Shown: positions 27,218-36,536 of the stretch, one piece after another
Layout: the number at the start of each line of letters is the position of its first letter
Numbering within the stretch: the first letter of the stretch is position 1
Origin: VXNJ01 sp009840625
GTDB lineage: Bacteria; Chloroflexota; UBA11872; VXNJ01
NCBI GenBank assembly: GCA_965207915.1
Contig: OZ242304.1
Location: 620,001 to 684,000 of the forward strand
Direction of reading: 5' to 3'
Length of the DNA stretch: 64,000 nucleotides
Program-made: the position numbers and the translations under genes
Notes under the pieces: generated by a model
Told to the model about the DNA's origin: nothing
Database searches by the model: none
Seen by the model: only the letters and a program-made list of their open reading frames with translations

Positions 27218-27412
27218 CTGGATTTGATCGGGCCAGGCTGGTCGGCGGGCGTTACCCGGTGACTCCAGATTGCAGGCAACCGCAGGGTCGCGGCAGCCCG
27301 TTGAGATGGGGTTCCCAGGGAATGCGTGTGGGTTCTCGCGGTGGACTATGTCCGCGGCACACTTGCCGCCCAGCCACAGTTCGAAGACGTTGCTGTCTGT
27401 CGTACGCGTTGG

Positions 27413-27486
27413 TGGGCCACATTGGAATCGAACCAATGACCTCGCCCTTATCAGAGGCGCGCTCTAACCGACTGAGCTAGTGGCCC
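27413..27486 (-). tRNA. tRNA-Ile (GAU)
   Basis: A 74-base cloverleaf on the minus strand. Acceptor GGGCCAC/GTGGCCC is perfect. The anticodon stem CGCCT/GGGCG holds loop CTGATAA (anticodon GAT). The T arm is ATTGG-TTCGATT-CCAAT. The three bases after A73 (27410-27412) read CCA, so the tail may be encoded. It is not linked to rRNA, where Ile/Ala tRNAs often lie. Confidence 0.96.
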
Positions 27487-27622
27487 CGGCCAGCGGGATT
27501 TTAGTTGGAGAGGGGACTACCCGCGCGGCTTGATCATTGCGTTCGGGAGGCAAGCCGTCTGGTCAGCGTTCCCGCCGCTCGACCGGCGGTTCGAATTCCT
27601 TCCGAACACGCCGGGATTCATT

Positions 27623-28810
27623 TCAGCCGGATTCGACCAATTCTTTGACTTTCGCCAGGGCGGCGCGCAGGTTTTCGCGGGAATTTGCAAAGGAGACGCG
27701 CATTCCGGTGGAGCCGAATTCGCCGAATGCCGACCCGCCCAGAACCGCCACGCCGGCCTCGTTGAGCAGCCGGTCCGCCAGTTCGCCGGCATCCGGACCG
27801 AATTCCGGAAAAGCGTAGAAAGCGCCCTCCGGACGTGGGCAGTGAACCCCTTCGATTCCGTTGAGCAGCTCTACCACGATGTCGCGCCGAGCGCGGAATT
27901 CTTCAACCATCGCATGCACCGAGTCCTGCGGCCCGTTGAGCGCTTCGACGCCGGCCATCTGGACGAACCCGGCGGTGCAGCTCACCGCGTTCACCTGCAA
28001 CTGGGCCATCGCATCAATCAGGTCCCGGGGACCGAGCGCGTACCCCAATCGCCAACCGGTCATGGCGTAGGACTTTGAAAAACCATCCAATATGACGGTC
28101 TTGCGGGCCAGGTCGCCAAATTGGGTTATCGAATGGAATCGCTGGTCGTAGATGATGTCCTTGTAGATCTCATCTGCCAGGATGATCACGTCGCGGTCGG
28201 CCAGCAGATCGGCCATCGCGGCCATGTCCTCACCGGTGAAAGCGCCCCCGGTCGGGTTGCCGGGCGAATTAAGGATCACCAGCCGGGTTCGATCCGTCAG
28301 ATCGGCCGCGAATCGATCCACGTCGACCCGGAAGTTGTTCTTGGCCAGCAGCGGCATGGGAACCGGGCGCGCGCCCACGAACTTGATCATCGATTCGTAT
28401 ATCGGAAATCCGGGGTTCGGGTAAATGACCTCGTCGCCCGGCTGGCAAAGAGCCAGGATCACGTAGAACATCACCGGTTTGGCCCCGGGGGTGACCAGAA
28501 CTTGATCCGGGGCATGCTCGATTCCGCGACGTTCCAGCGAATTGGCGGCGATGGCCTCGCGCAGCTCCGGCAATCCGTGCGCCGGTCCGTAATGGGTGTA
28601 CCCGTCACGCAGCGCCTTGATCCCGGCCTCAACGATGTTGTCGGGGGTATCGAAATCGGGCTCGCCGATCTGCAGGTGGATTACTTCCCGGCCGGTGGCT
28701 TCCAAGGCCTTGGCCCGCGCGAGCACCTCGAATGCGGACTCAGTTCCCAGCCTGCCCATGGCGGTGGCAAGGCGATGTCCGTTGATCAATTGCGCGTTCT
28801 GCATGGGCAT
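27623..28810 (-). CDS. Pyridoxal-phosphate aminotransferase, class I (AspC-like)
   Basis: A 395-residue fold-type I aminotransferase transferring amino groups between aspartate/aromatic amino acids and 2-oxoacids. Family blocks: IHLQIGEPDFDTPDNIVEAG, YTHYGPAHGLPELREAIA, VTPGAKPVMFYVILAL, LNSPGNPTGGAFTGEDM (PLP-site Asn), ILADEIYKDIIYD (Asp to the pyridine N), the Schiff-base Lys in ILDGFSKSYAMTGWRLGYAL, and the substrate-binding Arg in GMRVSFANS. The ATG at 28810 (MPMQNAQLI) is preferred over one at 28849 because of family length. No Shine-Dalgarno is evident. Donor specificity is not readable. Confidence 0.92.
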   Translation of the reverse strand: MPMQNAQLINGHRLATAMGRLGTESAFEVLARAKALEATGREVIHLQIGEPDFDTPDNIVEAGIKALRDGYTHYGPAHGLPELREAIAANSLERRGIEHAPDQVLVTPGAKPVMFYVILALCQPGDEVIYPNPGFPIYESMIKFVGARPVPMPLLAKNNFRVDVDRFAADLTDRTRLVILNSPGNPTGGAFTGEDMAAMADLLADRDVIILADEIYKDIIYDQRFHSITQFGDLARKTVILDGFSKSYAMTGWRLGYALGPRDLIDAMAQLQVNAVSCTAGFVQMAGVEALNGPQDSVHAMVEEFRARRDIVVELLNGIEGVHCPRPEGAFYAFPEFGPDAGELADRLLNEAGVAVLGGSAFGEFGSTGMRVSFANSRENLRAALAKVKELVESG

Positions 28811-28873
28811 GCTTTTAACAGTGCGAATAAAGCTTATTGATGTTCGCAAACGCGGCCGCTCGGCCGTGCCGAT

Positions 28874-29314
28874 TTAGGCGCGTCGATTACGCCAACCGGC
28901 AACCGCCAGACCCGCCAGCAACAGGGACGGCGGCAGCGGCCAAATGACGCCCAGGCCCAACCTAAGCCCGGCGAACGCCAGCCCGGTCGCCCCGGCCACG
29001 GCCATTCCGGCAAATATCCCTTCTCGCCAGGGAGGGCCAACTGCGCCGCGTCGATTTGCCCATCGGCAGGCGGCGGCGAGTCCCGCCAAAAATCCAGCGA
29101 CCAACGATGCCGCGTAAAACGCGAGCTGGGTCACCGGCAGCTCGGGATCGGCAATCAGGAGCAGAACGATTGCGACCGCGACGAATGCAGCCGCACCGAT
29201 TGCGACCGCACAGGGAATCGCCCGCGCGAACCAGCGGATCGGCGGCCCTGGCAGTCGCGCTCCGGCAAACCGCCGCGGTTGACGCGCCAGCGCCTGCAGT
29301 TCAGTCGCCTGCAC
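28874..29314 (-). CDS. Hypothetical four-helix membrane protein
   Basis: A 146-residue protein with a basic N-terminus and four hydrophobic segments (AVAIGAAAFVAVAIVLLLI, LAFYAASLVAGFLAGLAAA, GIFAGMAVAGATGLAFAGL, LPPSLLLAGLAVAGW). No family recognised. It follows the Rad50-like ATPase by 55 bases on the same strand and may be cotranscribed, though a functional link is not evident. Confidence 0.55.
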   Translation of the reverse strand: MQATELQALARQPRRFAGARLPGPPIRWFARAIPCAVAIGAAAFVAVAIVLLLIADPELPVTQLAFYAASLVAGFLAGLAAACRWANRRGAVGPPWREGIFAGMAVAGATGLAFAGLRLGLGVIWPLPPSLLLAGLAVAGWRNRRA

Positions 29315-29369
29315 CGTTCAACTCCGAACGCGGACGACGGCTCCCCGCAGGTGACGGGGCGTTGCCGGG

Positions 29370-31850
29370 TTAATTCGGACCAAGCGAATGCAGCCGGCTG
29401 AATCCGGCCTCGGCGAAGGCGGACCGCTCACTGAGAACCAAGATCTGCGGGATCGAATCCAGCATCGGATTGCGCACCAACGAGTCCGCCAGGAGCTGTC
29501 GCAGTCGTTCGGTTGTGAGGGCGCCGGGGTCATCCAACACGCAGAATCCGGGTATGCCGACCATCCCCGGCGCTCCGTGGGTCAATGCGCGCGCCAACCA
29601 TAGGAGCAGCGACGTCTGCTCGTAAACCGCGCTGCCGCATTGGGCCGCGCCGATCCAGCTGCGGGTCGATTCTTCCCAAAGTTCGATTGAGCCGTCGGCG
29701 GCGACGCGGAGGTCAAAGAACTGGCCGCCGCTCAGTTCCGGCAGCAGGTTGCGCGCGTTCTGCAGGGTCCGATTGGCAGCACGATTGGCCAGCGTCGAAT
29801 CCATTCCGCGCAGAGTCGCGGCCAGCTTGGCCCGAATCCGCTGTCGCTGTTGAAGCCGGGTCAGATTGAGTTCGGCTTGTCCGATGTCTGCCTCAACCAG
29901 CGGTCCGGTGTCGCCGTCGGTGATGATCTGCAACGAATCGTCGAGCCGCTCCAGTTCGCCTTCCACACCTTCCAACTCGGCTTCCAACTGGCGCTTGCGA
30001 GATTCATCCGCCTGGCGGTCCCGCGCCTCGATCAGCGCCGGTTCCAGTTCCAAGTCCAGGACGCCGGCGGCCTCCTTGGCGTCGGTCTCCAACGCGATCA
30101 CCTTCTCGTCAAGGCGGGCGGCCCGCTGCCGAGCGTGCGAGAGACGCCGCTCCAGCGCCGGGTTGGAGGGGACCTCGACCGCGTCGCGGCCGCCGCTGTC
30201 TTCCAGGACCGATTTGCGTAGCGCCGCCACTCGGTCCAAGTCCAGCTCAAAGTCCTCGAACCCTTCTTCCGGCGCAAGCTGCAACAGCTGTTCGCGCCCT
30301 TTTTCGAGCAGCGCCCGGATCCGGGCTATCTCGGATTCGAGTTCCTGGGTGTGGGCTATCAGCGCTGGAGGGTCATTTGCCATGTGTTCCAGGCGGGCGA
30401 CTTCGGTCTCGGCGGCGGTCAGGCTGCGTTCGATTTGCGGCAGGTCCAGCGGCAGGTCCAGACCGAAGAGCATGGTGGTCGCCCGATCGCGCAGCGCCGC
30501 GGCTCGCTCGGCGAAATCGTCATGGTCGCCGCCGGTGCCGGGGCCTTCAACCGCAGTTGGCGCGCGCAGCATTTCCTCGAGGTCGGCTATCGCCTCCCCA
30601 GCCTCGCCGGCGGCCAGTTGCCTGGCCTGGTCGAGCGTGGCCGGGGCGTCAATCCCTTGACGCGCCATCTCGCGCTCGAGGATCCGCAGTTCAGCCTTGA
30701 GGCGAACCGGATCCTCGCCGCCGGCGCCGCCCAGCGCAAACCGCGACGCGATTCCGGCCGGCGCCGCGATGCTGATTTGCTCGCTCAACCGGCACCAGCG
30801 GGCATAGGCCCGCCGCGCCGGTTCGGAAACCGCTTTTCCGTCGCGCAAATCGACCAATCTGGAGAGCATCGCACCGGTAGTCGAACCGGGATCGACTGCC
30901 TCGCCGGCGCCCCGGGATTCCAGCGAAATCGCCTCGGTCAGCGACTCGCGGGCGCTGCGCAATCGATTGGCTCGCGCGCGCAACTTGATCAGTTCCGATT
31001 CGCCGCCGTCGGGCTCGGTCGCCATATCGTGCAGCAATCGCAGGCGGGCGCAGGCGCGGTCCAGAGTATGTGACTGCTCGATGATCTGGCCGGCGGCAGC
31101 GTAAATCTGGCCGGAGCGTCCCCCCAATTTGCCGAGAGTTTCGACTTCGGTCAGTTGCCGTTGCAGGCGGGCCAGCTCAGCCCGTACCGATCCGGCTTCC
31201 CCGCGCGCCGATGCAAGCGCCGGCGCGATGACCGCCAACGCCTGGCCGGCCCATTCGCGCAGCAATCTGAGTCGGCGGGCCACTAGTTCGCGGTGGCGCT
31301 TGGAGTCGTGGCCACGCTTTATCGCGCCGCGGGCCGAGGCAATGGCCCGCTCCAGGTCGGAGTCTCCGGTCAGCTTGGCGGCGGCCCGGTGGAGATAACC
31401 GCGATCGGCCGCGAGCGTCGTTTGCTGGATGTTGTGGGGCCAGCTCCAGAGGAAGAAATCGACAATTTGGTCCGGTGGGTACGCGAAGAACTCGCCGAGC
31501 AACGCCGCGACCCGGTCGGGGTCGTCGGCCCGAATCTCGCCCAGTCCGCGTGAGAAAAGGACTGACGCTCTCTGCTCGGTCCGCGAAAACGTGCGTCGCA
31601 GCCGCAGGCGGTCGCGTCCGTCGCTAAGTTCCAGTTCGACCCGGGCCGAATCGGACCCCGAACGGACGATGTCGCCAATCGCCAATCCGGGTACCGTTCC
31701 GGTGAGCGCCAGTCGCAGTCCCAGCACAATGCTGGTCTTGCCCATGCCGGCGGCAGCGTCTACCAGGAAGCGGCCCCGCATCGGAATACGAAGATCGAAG
31801 TCGGACACGGCCCGCAAATTGCGAATCCGCAATCGCGCGATTGTGATCAC
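29370..31850 (-). CDS. Rad50/YhaN-like AAA ATPase with long coiled coils
   Basis: An 826-residue SMC/Rad50-type ATPase. The N-terminal head has MITIARLRIRNLRAVSDFDL and a Walker A variant DAAAGMGKTS (residues 31-40; GKT intact, first Gly replaced). The Q-loop is in WPHNIQQTTLA. The middle 450 residues are Arg/Glu/Ala-rich coiled coil without a CxxC zinc hook. The C-terminal head has CGSAVYEQTSLLLWLARAL where the LSGGE signature is expected, and Walker B FCVLDDPGALTTERLRQLL with Asp-Asp as in YhaN. The absent hook and weak signature set it apart from SbcC. It starts at GTG, overlapping the Mre11-like gene stop by 4 bases, so the two proteins very probably form a complex. Confidence 0.85.
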   Translation of the reverse strand: MITIARLRIRNLRAVSDFDLRIPMRGRFLVDAAAGMGKTSIVLGLRLALTGTVPGLAIGDIVRSGSDSARVELELSDGRDRLRLRRTFSRTEQRASVLFSRGLGEIRADDPDRVAALLGEFFAYPPDQIVDFFLWSWPHNIQQTTLAADRGYLHRAAAKLTGDSDLERAIASARGAIKRGHDSKRHRELVARRLRLLREWAGQALAVIAPALASARGEAGSVRAELARLQRQLTEVETLGKLGGRSGQIYAAAGQIIEQSHTLDRACARLRLLHDMATEPDGGESELIKLRARANRLRSARESLTEAISLESRGAGEAVDPGSTTGAMLSRLVDLRDGKAVSEPARRAYARWCRLSEQISIAAPAGIASRFALGGAGGEDPVRLKAELRILEREMARQGIDAPATLDQARQLAAGEAGEAIADLEEMLRAPTAVEGPGTGGDHDDFAERAAALRDRATTMLFGLDLPLDLPQIERSLTAAETEVARLEHMANDPPALIAHTQELESEIARIRALLEKGREQLLQLAPEEGFEDFELDLDRVAALRKSVLEDSGGRDAVEVPSNPALERRLSHARQRAARLDEKVIALETDAKEAAGVLDLELEPALIEARDRQADESRKRQLEAELEGVEGELERLDDSLQIITDGDTGPLVEADIGQAELNLTRLQQRQRIRAKLAATLRGMDSTLANRAANRTLQNARNLLPELSGGQFFDLRVAADGSIELWEESTRSWIGAAQCGSAVYEQTSLLLWLARALTHGAPGMVGIPGFCVLDDPGALTTERLRQLLADSLVRNPMLDSIPQILVLSERSAFAEAGFSRLHSLGPN

Positions 31851-33022
31851 GCCATGCCGCCGATTCCCCGGGCGGTGCGCAGCAAGGCCCCGACCTCACT
31901 GCGGGCGGCAATCCGCTCCTCGGAGCTGCGCCACGTCGAATCATCCGCTTCCAAGAGCTCTTCGATCTGTTCGACGACCGCCAGCGGTCCGCGGCCGCAG
32001 TCTTCAGGTTCCTCCACCGTCAGCAGGCCCGAGACATCCAGACTGAAGCGGGCGGTAAGCGAGCGTCCGTATTCGCACAATTCGGCCAGGCCCGCTTCGC
32101 GCAGGACTGGCGCTGCGGTGCGACCATATACCCGCATCGTCACTTCGGTGGAGCCGACCGAAGCCTCGTCCAGCATGCGCCGGATCTGGGTATTGGCGTC
32201 TTGCGTCTCCAGGAGGCTCGCGGGCACCAGAACCTCGCCCGCCGGCAGGCCGACGCCGGATTCGAATTGGACTTCGAGGACCCCATTTTTTCCAAAGGTG
32301 ACGTTGGCAAATCCGCCATCCGGAGCCGGACGCAGGGGGGCCCCGGGCGAGATCACCGTCGTTTTCTTGGCCTTCAGGCGCTGCGGCCTCGGACTTCCAC
32401 CGGCCACCAGCAGGTTCACCCCGGTCAGGGCATTGATCGAATCCGAATCGATGATGGGTCCGTTCACCCCCGCCGGAGCCAGCCGCTCGACCGAGGCGCG
32501 CGCGAGCAATACGTGGACATCGCCGGCCATTGCGAAATTGAGCTTTCGCAGCGGATTCCCGCGCAGGGAGGGATCTGCGACGAGCGCGGTCATTGCCACG
32601 CGCAGGCCCCGCAGGTCAAATACCCGAGTCCCCACTTTGGATTCGACGCATTCGATCAATCCCAATCGGGAAAGCAGCTCCAGACCCGAAAGCGAATCTT
32701 CCGGGGGGATCTCGTCCGGAGCGTGGATCGCGTAGCAGGAAATCCCGGCGTTGCGCAAAGTCTCCAGGCCGGCCGCGGCGGCCGCGATTTCGGCCGGTTG
32801 AGGATCGTAGCGGCTGAATAACCCGCCGCAGATCACCAGGCCGTCGGCCGGACTCTGGGTGGCTGCGTTGACTACCGCCCCGAACGCGAGGCGGCGCTCG
32901 AGCAACGCGGATTGACGCTGCTTGGAGGGCAGCCAGAGCGGTGCGTCGCCCAGCCTCACGTCGGCGCAGAAAAGGACTCTTGCGACTCCGCGCGGGCGAT
33001 TGTTGGCGGTCAGGAAGGACAT
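31847..33022 (-). CDS. Mre11/SbcD/YhaO-like protein with lost catalytic residues
   Basis: A 391-residue protein with the layout of Mre11/SbcD nucleases but with almost no active-site metal ligands. Motif I DxH reads ADVRLG (D21, His to R23). Motif II GD reads CGGLFS (Asp to G67). Motif III GNHD reads IHAPDE (99-104). The motif IV His strand reads HVLLARASV. Motif V GHxH reads AGGSPRPQ (207-214). The strap VISPGAPLR still aligns with the PGS segment of true Mre11. The C-terminal half (LLEADDSTW and acidic helices) probably binds the ATPase. I prefer the ATG at 33022; the frame is open to 33169, but that start would overlap the divergent hisC gene. Inference: a non-nucleolytic partner of the Rad50/YhaN-like ATPase. 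Confidence 0.78.
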   Translation of the reverse strand: MSFLTANNRPRGVARVLFCADVRLGDAPLWLPSKQRQSALLERRLAFGAVVNAATQSPADGLVICGGLFSRYDPQPAEIAAAAAGLETLRNAGISCYAIHAPDEIPPEDSLSGLELLSRLGLIECVESKVGTRVFDLRGLRVAMTALVADPSLRGNPLRKLNFAMAGDVHVLLARASVERLAPAGVNGPIIDSDSINALTGVNLLVAGGSPRPQRLKAKKTTVISPGAPLRPAPDGGFANVTFGKNGVLEVQFESGVGLPAGEVLVPASLLETQDANTQIRRMLDEASVGSTEVTMRVYGRTAAPVLREAGLAELCEYGRSLTARFSLDVSGLLTVEEPEDCGRGPLAVVEQIEELLEADDSTWRSSEERIAARSEVGALLRTARGIGGMA

Positions 33023-33172
33023 CGCACCGAACTTGTGGAATACCGATAGCAGGGCTGCCGGCGCCTCCCCATGCCGACATTCAATGTTATTGGCCGCGGC
33101 AAGTTGGCTACCTCCGCATACGAGAATCTGCGGGCCAGATTCATCTGCCGCTGATGCGAGGAATTGCACTTA

Positions 33173-34228
33173 ATGGTTCGGATTCGAACCGATTTAGCAA
33201 CGTTCGCCCCCTACGTCCCCGGCAAGCAGCCAGAGGACGGGAACTGGATCAAGCTAAATACCAACGAGGCCAGCGAATGCCCGCCCGGCGCGTTGGCGGC
33301 CTTGAACGCGCTTGGTCCCGAGGGATTGTTCCGCTATCCGGATCCGACCGCAATGCCACTGCGCCGCGATTTGGCCGGCCATTACGAGCTGACACCTGAC
33401 CGCGTCGTCGTCGGCAACGGGTCCGACGAGATTCTGAGTCTGCTGCTCCGGGCAGTTTGCGATCCCGGCGCCGAGGTCCTGGCCCCCGATCCCGCCTATT
33501 CGCTGTACCCGGTGCTGGCCGCCGCCCAGGGCGCCAGCTATCGGGCGATTGCATGCCTCGACGACTTCGCCCTGGACCTTGAATCAGTGTGCGCCGCGCG
33601 CCCGGCGATCACGTTCATCACCAGCCCCAACAATCCTGCCGGAACGTCTTATCCGGCCCGGCAGATCGCGCGCATCTGCGCCAGCGGTCACAACCTGGTT
33701 GTCGTGGACGAGGCCTACGCCGAATTCGCGGATTCGAACGCGCTCGGCCTTTTGCGCGAATTCCCCAACCTGGCGATTGCGCGGACGTTTTCCAAGGCCT
33801 ACGGGCTGGCCGGCGCGCGGGTCGGCTACCTGCTGGGTCCGGCCGAGCTTTGCCAGACCTTGCTGGCCATAAAAGACGCCTACAACGTCTCGGCGGCGGC
33901 CCAGGCTGCGGCCCAGGCGGCGCTGCGCGACCGTGATTGGGCCGAAGCGATGTGGGAATCGGTGCGAAACCGCCGGTCCCGTTTGATCGCCGGACTTTCC
34001 TCGATACCGGGGCTTGAACCGCACCCGTCGCAGGCAAATTTCGTGCTCGTCGACTGCGGCCCCCATAGCGCTCCCCGGCTGCTCGAGCAACTGGCCGCCC
34101 GAAAAATCCTGGTTCGCCACCTCGGCCACGTTCGGGGCGCCGAGAACGCGCTTCGCATTACCGTCGGCAAGGACTCCGAAATCGAGCAGTTGCTCGGCGA
34201 ACTTTCGGCGATCTGTCACGCCTGCTGA
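33173..34228 (+). CDS. hisC: Histidinol-phosphate aminotransferase
   Basis: A 351-residue fold-type I aminotransferase most like HisC, which converts imidazole-acetol phosphate to histidinol phosphate. Typical blocks: LNTNEASECPPG, FRYPDPTAMPLRRDLA, VVGNGSDEILSLLLRA, FITSPNNPAGTSYP (Asn), VVDEAYAEFADSN (Asp/Tyr), ARTFSKAYGLAGARVGYLLG (Schiff-base Lys) and ALRITVGKDSEIEQLL (Arg). The ATG at 33173 is preferred over a TTG at 33164 because GAGGA lies 10 bases before the ATG and too close to the TTG. No other his genes are nearby, so a broader aromatic aminotransferase role is possible. A terminator follows at 34300. Confidence 0.9.
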   Translation: MVRIRTDLATFAPYVPGKQPEDGNWIKLNTNEASECPPGALAALNALGPEGLFRYPDPTAMPLRRDLAGHYELTPDRVVVGNGSDEILSLLLRAVCDPGAEVLAPDPAYSLYPVLAAAQGASYRAIACLDDFALDLESVCAARPAITFITSPNNPAGTSYPARQIARICASGHNLVVVDEAYAEFADSNALGLLREFPNLAIARTFSKAYGLAGARVGYLLGPAELCQTLLAIKDAYNVSAAAQAAAQAALRDRDWAEAMWESVRNRRSRLIAGLSSIPGLEPHPSQANFVLVDCGPHSAPRLLEQLAARKILVRHLGHVRGAENALRITVGKDSEIEQLLGELSAICHAC

Positions 34229-34299
34229 CGCAGAGTCCGCGGCCCGGCGCGGCCGCGAGTTGCCGATAATGGGTCTGCCCCAAAAAAGGTCCTTCCCAT

Positions 34300-34325
34300 G
34301 CCCGGCCCCGGCCGGGCGTTTCTTT
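34300..34325 (+). terminator. Intrinsic terminator after hisC
   Basis: A perfect GC hairpin (34300-34317, arms GCCCGGC and GCCGGGC around CCCG) is followed by GTTTCTTT. It lies 72 bases after the hisC stop and before hppA, so hppA needs its own promoter. Confidence 0.8.
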
Positions 34326-34356
34326 GCCCCCTAATCGCCGTCAGGGATAACTCGCC

Positions 34357-36492
34357 TTGGAAGATTTCGCCCTCTGGTTCATACCCGCCGTCGCCGTCCT
34401 GGCGCTGTTTTTCTCCGCCTATCTGGCCATCGACGTCCTCAAGTCCGATACCGGCGACGAGCGGATGCGCGAAGTCGGCGGGTTCATCTACGAAGGCGCG
34501 ATGGCGTTTATCCGGCGCCAGTATCGAACGATCGCCCTGCTGGCAATCCTGGTGGCGGTAGTAGTGTCCGGAATAGTCGGAATCTTCGGCAGCGAGGACA
34601 CGCCCGGCGGCGGGAAGATCGAAGGATTCGAAATCGCCTGGCGGACCGGAGTGGCGTTCGTGATCGGTGCCGCGATGTCAGCAATTGCCGGCATCATCGG
34701 GCTGATCACGGCGGTCAAGTCCAACGTCCGAACGGCTTCCGCCGCGACCCGTTCGCTCGGCGAGGCGCTGCGGATCGGCCTGCGTGGCGGAGCGGTAACC
34801 GGGTTCACGGTTACCAGCCTGAGCCTGCTCGGCGTCTACGTGCTTTACCTGGTCTACGGGGGCCTGGATGATCCCCAGACGACCCCGTACCTGATCGTCG
34901 GTTACGGATTCGGCGCAAGTTTCGTCGCCCTTTTCGCCCTTCTCGGAGGCGGGATCTACACCAAGGCCGCTGATGTCGCGGCCGACCTGGTGGGCAAGGT
35001 CGAAGCCCGCATCCCCGAAGACGATCCGCGCAACGCAGCGGTCGTGGCCGACCTCGTCGGCGACAACGTCGGCGACTGCGCCGGCAGGGGCGCCGACCTC
35101 TTCGAATCGACGGCGGCCGAAAACATCGGTTCGATGATCCTGGGCATTTCGCTCTACCTGGCCGACCCCGACAACTCGATCACCTGGATTCTGTTTCCGC
35201 TGGTCGTTCGGGCGGTCGGGATCCTGGCCTCGTTGGTCGGCCTGCTGGCCGTCCGCGGCGGCACCGTTTCCAGCGCCCAGCGCAACCTCGACATCGGGTT
35301 TTGGACCACCGCGCTGCTATCCATCGCCGGCCTGGCCGCGGTTACTTTCGGCATGATCGGCAGCGCCTGGCTGTTCGCGGCCGGGGTCACCGGAATCGTG
35401 ACGACGATCCTCTTCTACTACATAACCCAGTACTACACCGCCGGTGAATGGCGCCCGGTCCGCCATATCGCCGACGCCGCCCGCACCGGTCCGGCCACGA
35501 TCATCATTGCCGGTATCGCGATCGGGTTCGAGAACACCGCGCTGCCGGTGCTGGTTCTGGTCAGCGCCCTGGGGAGCTCCTACTTCTTCGGCGTCCAGGC
35601 GGTGGCCGAACTGGGGCTGACCGTCCAGTCCGACTTCATCAGCGGCGTCTACGGCACCGCCGTGGCGACGATGGGAATGCTCATGTCGGCGGCCTACATC
35701 CTGGCCATGGACACCTTCGGGCCCATCTCCGACAATGCCGGCGGTATCGCCGAGTTCTCGCACGCCGGCAAGGAAACCCGCGAGATCACCGACAGCCTGG
35801 ACTCGGTCGGCAACACGACCAAGGCGCTGACCAAGGGCTACGCGGTAGGTTCGGCGGCCCTGACCGCGTTCGTCCTCCTATCGGCATTCATCCAGAAGGC
35901 CGAGATTGCTTCCAACACCATCAACCTGGCCGACGTCCGGGTGTTCATCGGAGCGTTCCTGGGCGCGATGGTCGTCTACCTGTTCTGCGCCCTGGCGATC
36001 CGCGCCGTCGGCGTATCTTCCAGCACGATCATCGAGGAAGTTCGGCGCCAATTCCGTGAGCACCCCGGGATCATGACCGGCGAAGAACGCCCCGAGTACG
36101 GGCGCGCGGTCGACATCGCGGCGGCGTCGGCCCTGCGCAACATGATCCTGCCCGGACTGTTGCCGGTCATCGCGCCACTGGCGGTCGGCCTGATCCTGCG
36201 CGCCGAGGCGGCGGCCGGCTTCCTGATGATCGGGGCCATATCCGGCGTCGTGCTCGGATTGGTCCTAAACAACGGCGGCGGAGCCTGGGACAACGCCAAG
36301 AAGTTCATCGAGGCGGGCGGCCTCAAGGACGCTGACGGCAACCCCTATCCGAAGGGCTCCGATGAGCACGCCGCAGCGGTCGTTGGCGATACCGTGGGCG
36401 ACCCCTTCAAGGACACCGCGGGACCTTCGCTGAACGTCCTGATCAAGATCCTGAGCACAATTACGCTGGTGCTCACGCCGCTGTTCGTGTAG
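34357..36492 (+). CDS. hppA: K+-independent H+-translocating membrane pyrophosphatase
   Basis: A 711-residue membrane-integral pyrophosphatase with about sixteen helices. It couples PPi hydrolysis to proton export. The PPi/Mg2+-binding loop is DVAADLVGKVEARIPEDDPRN, seen here in two parts (AADLVGKVE and IPEDDPRNAAV). Further acidic motifs are VADLVGDNVGDCAGRGADLFE and, near the C-terminus, DTVGDPFKDTAGPSLN. The subtype residue is Lys489 in GNTTKALTKGYAVGSAAL: Lys marks K+-independent enzymes, Ala the K+-dependent ones. It starts at TTG, next to a weak ribosome site. uppP, which produces phosphate from undecaprenyl diphosphate, follows after 44 bases. Confidence 0.96.
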   Translation: MEDFALWFIPAVAVLALFFSAYLAIDVLKSDTGDERMREVGGFIYEGAMAFIRRQYRTIALLAILVAVVVSGIVGIFGSEDTPGGGKIEGFEIAWRTGVAFVIGAAMSAIAGIIGLITAVKSNVRTASAATRSLGEALRIGLRGGAVTGFTVTSLSLLGVYVLYLVYGGLDDPQTTPYLIVGYGFGASFVALFALLGGGIYTKAADVAADLVGKVEARIPEDDPRNAAVVADLVGDNVGDCAGRGADLFESTAAENIGSMILGISLYLADPDNSITWILFPLVVRAVGILASLVGLLAVRGGTVSSAQRNLDIGFWTTALLSIAGLAAVTFGMIGSAWLFAAGVTGIVTTILFYYITQYYTAGEWRPVRHIADAARTGPATIIIAGIAIGFENTALPVLVLVSALGSSYFFGVQAVAELGLTVQSDFISGVYGTAVATMGMLMSAAYILAMDTFGPISDNAGGIAEFSHAGKETREITDSLDSVGNTTKALTKGYAVGSAALTAFVLLSAFIQKAEIASNTINLADVRVFIGAFLGAMVVYLFCALAIRAVGVSSSTIIEEVRRQFREHPGIMTGEERPEYGRAVDIAAASALRNMILPGLLPVIAPLAVGLILRAEAAAGFLMIGAISGVVLGLVLNNGGGAWDNAKKFIEAGGLKDADGNPYPKGSDEHAAAVVGDTVGDPFKDTAGPSLNVLIKILSTITLVLTPLFV

Positions 36493-36499
36493 GCTCGCG

Positions 36500-36519
36500 C
36501 GCGGCGCCGCGGCGCCGCG
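36500..36519. repeat. Perfect 20-base GC palindrome between hppA and uppP
   Basis: CGCGGCGCCGCGGCGCCGCG equals its own reverse complement. It lies 8 bases after the hppA stop and 17 before the uppP start. It could form a strong hairpin in the mRNA but has no T-tract, so it is more likely an attenuating or stabilising structure than a terminator. Confidence 0.6.
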
Positions 36520-36536
36520 AAATGGGGTAGCAGCTG

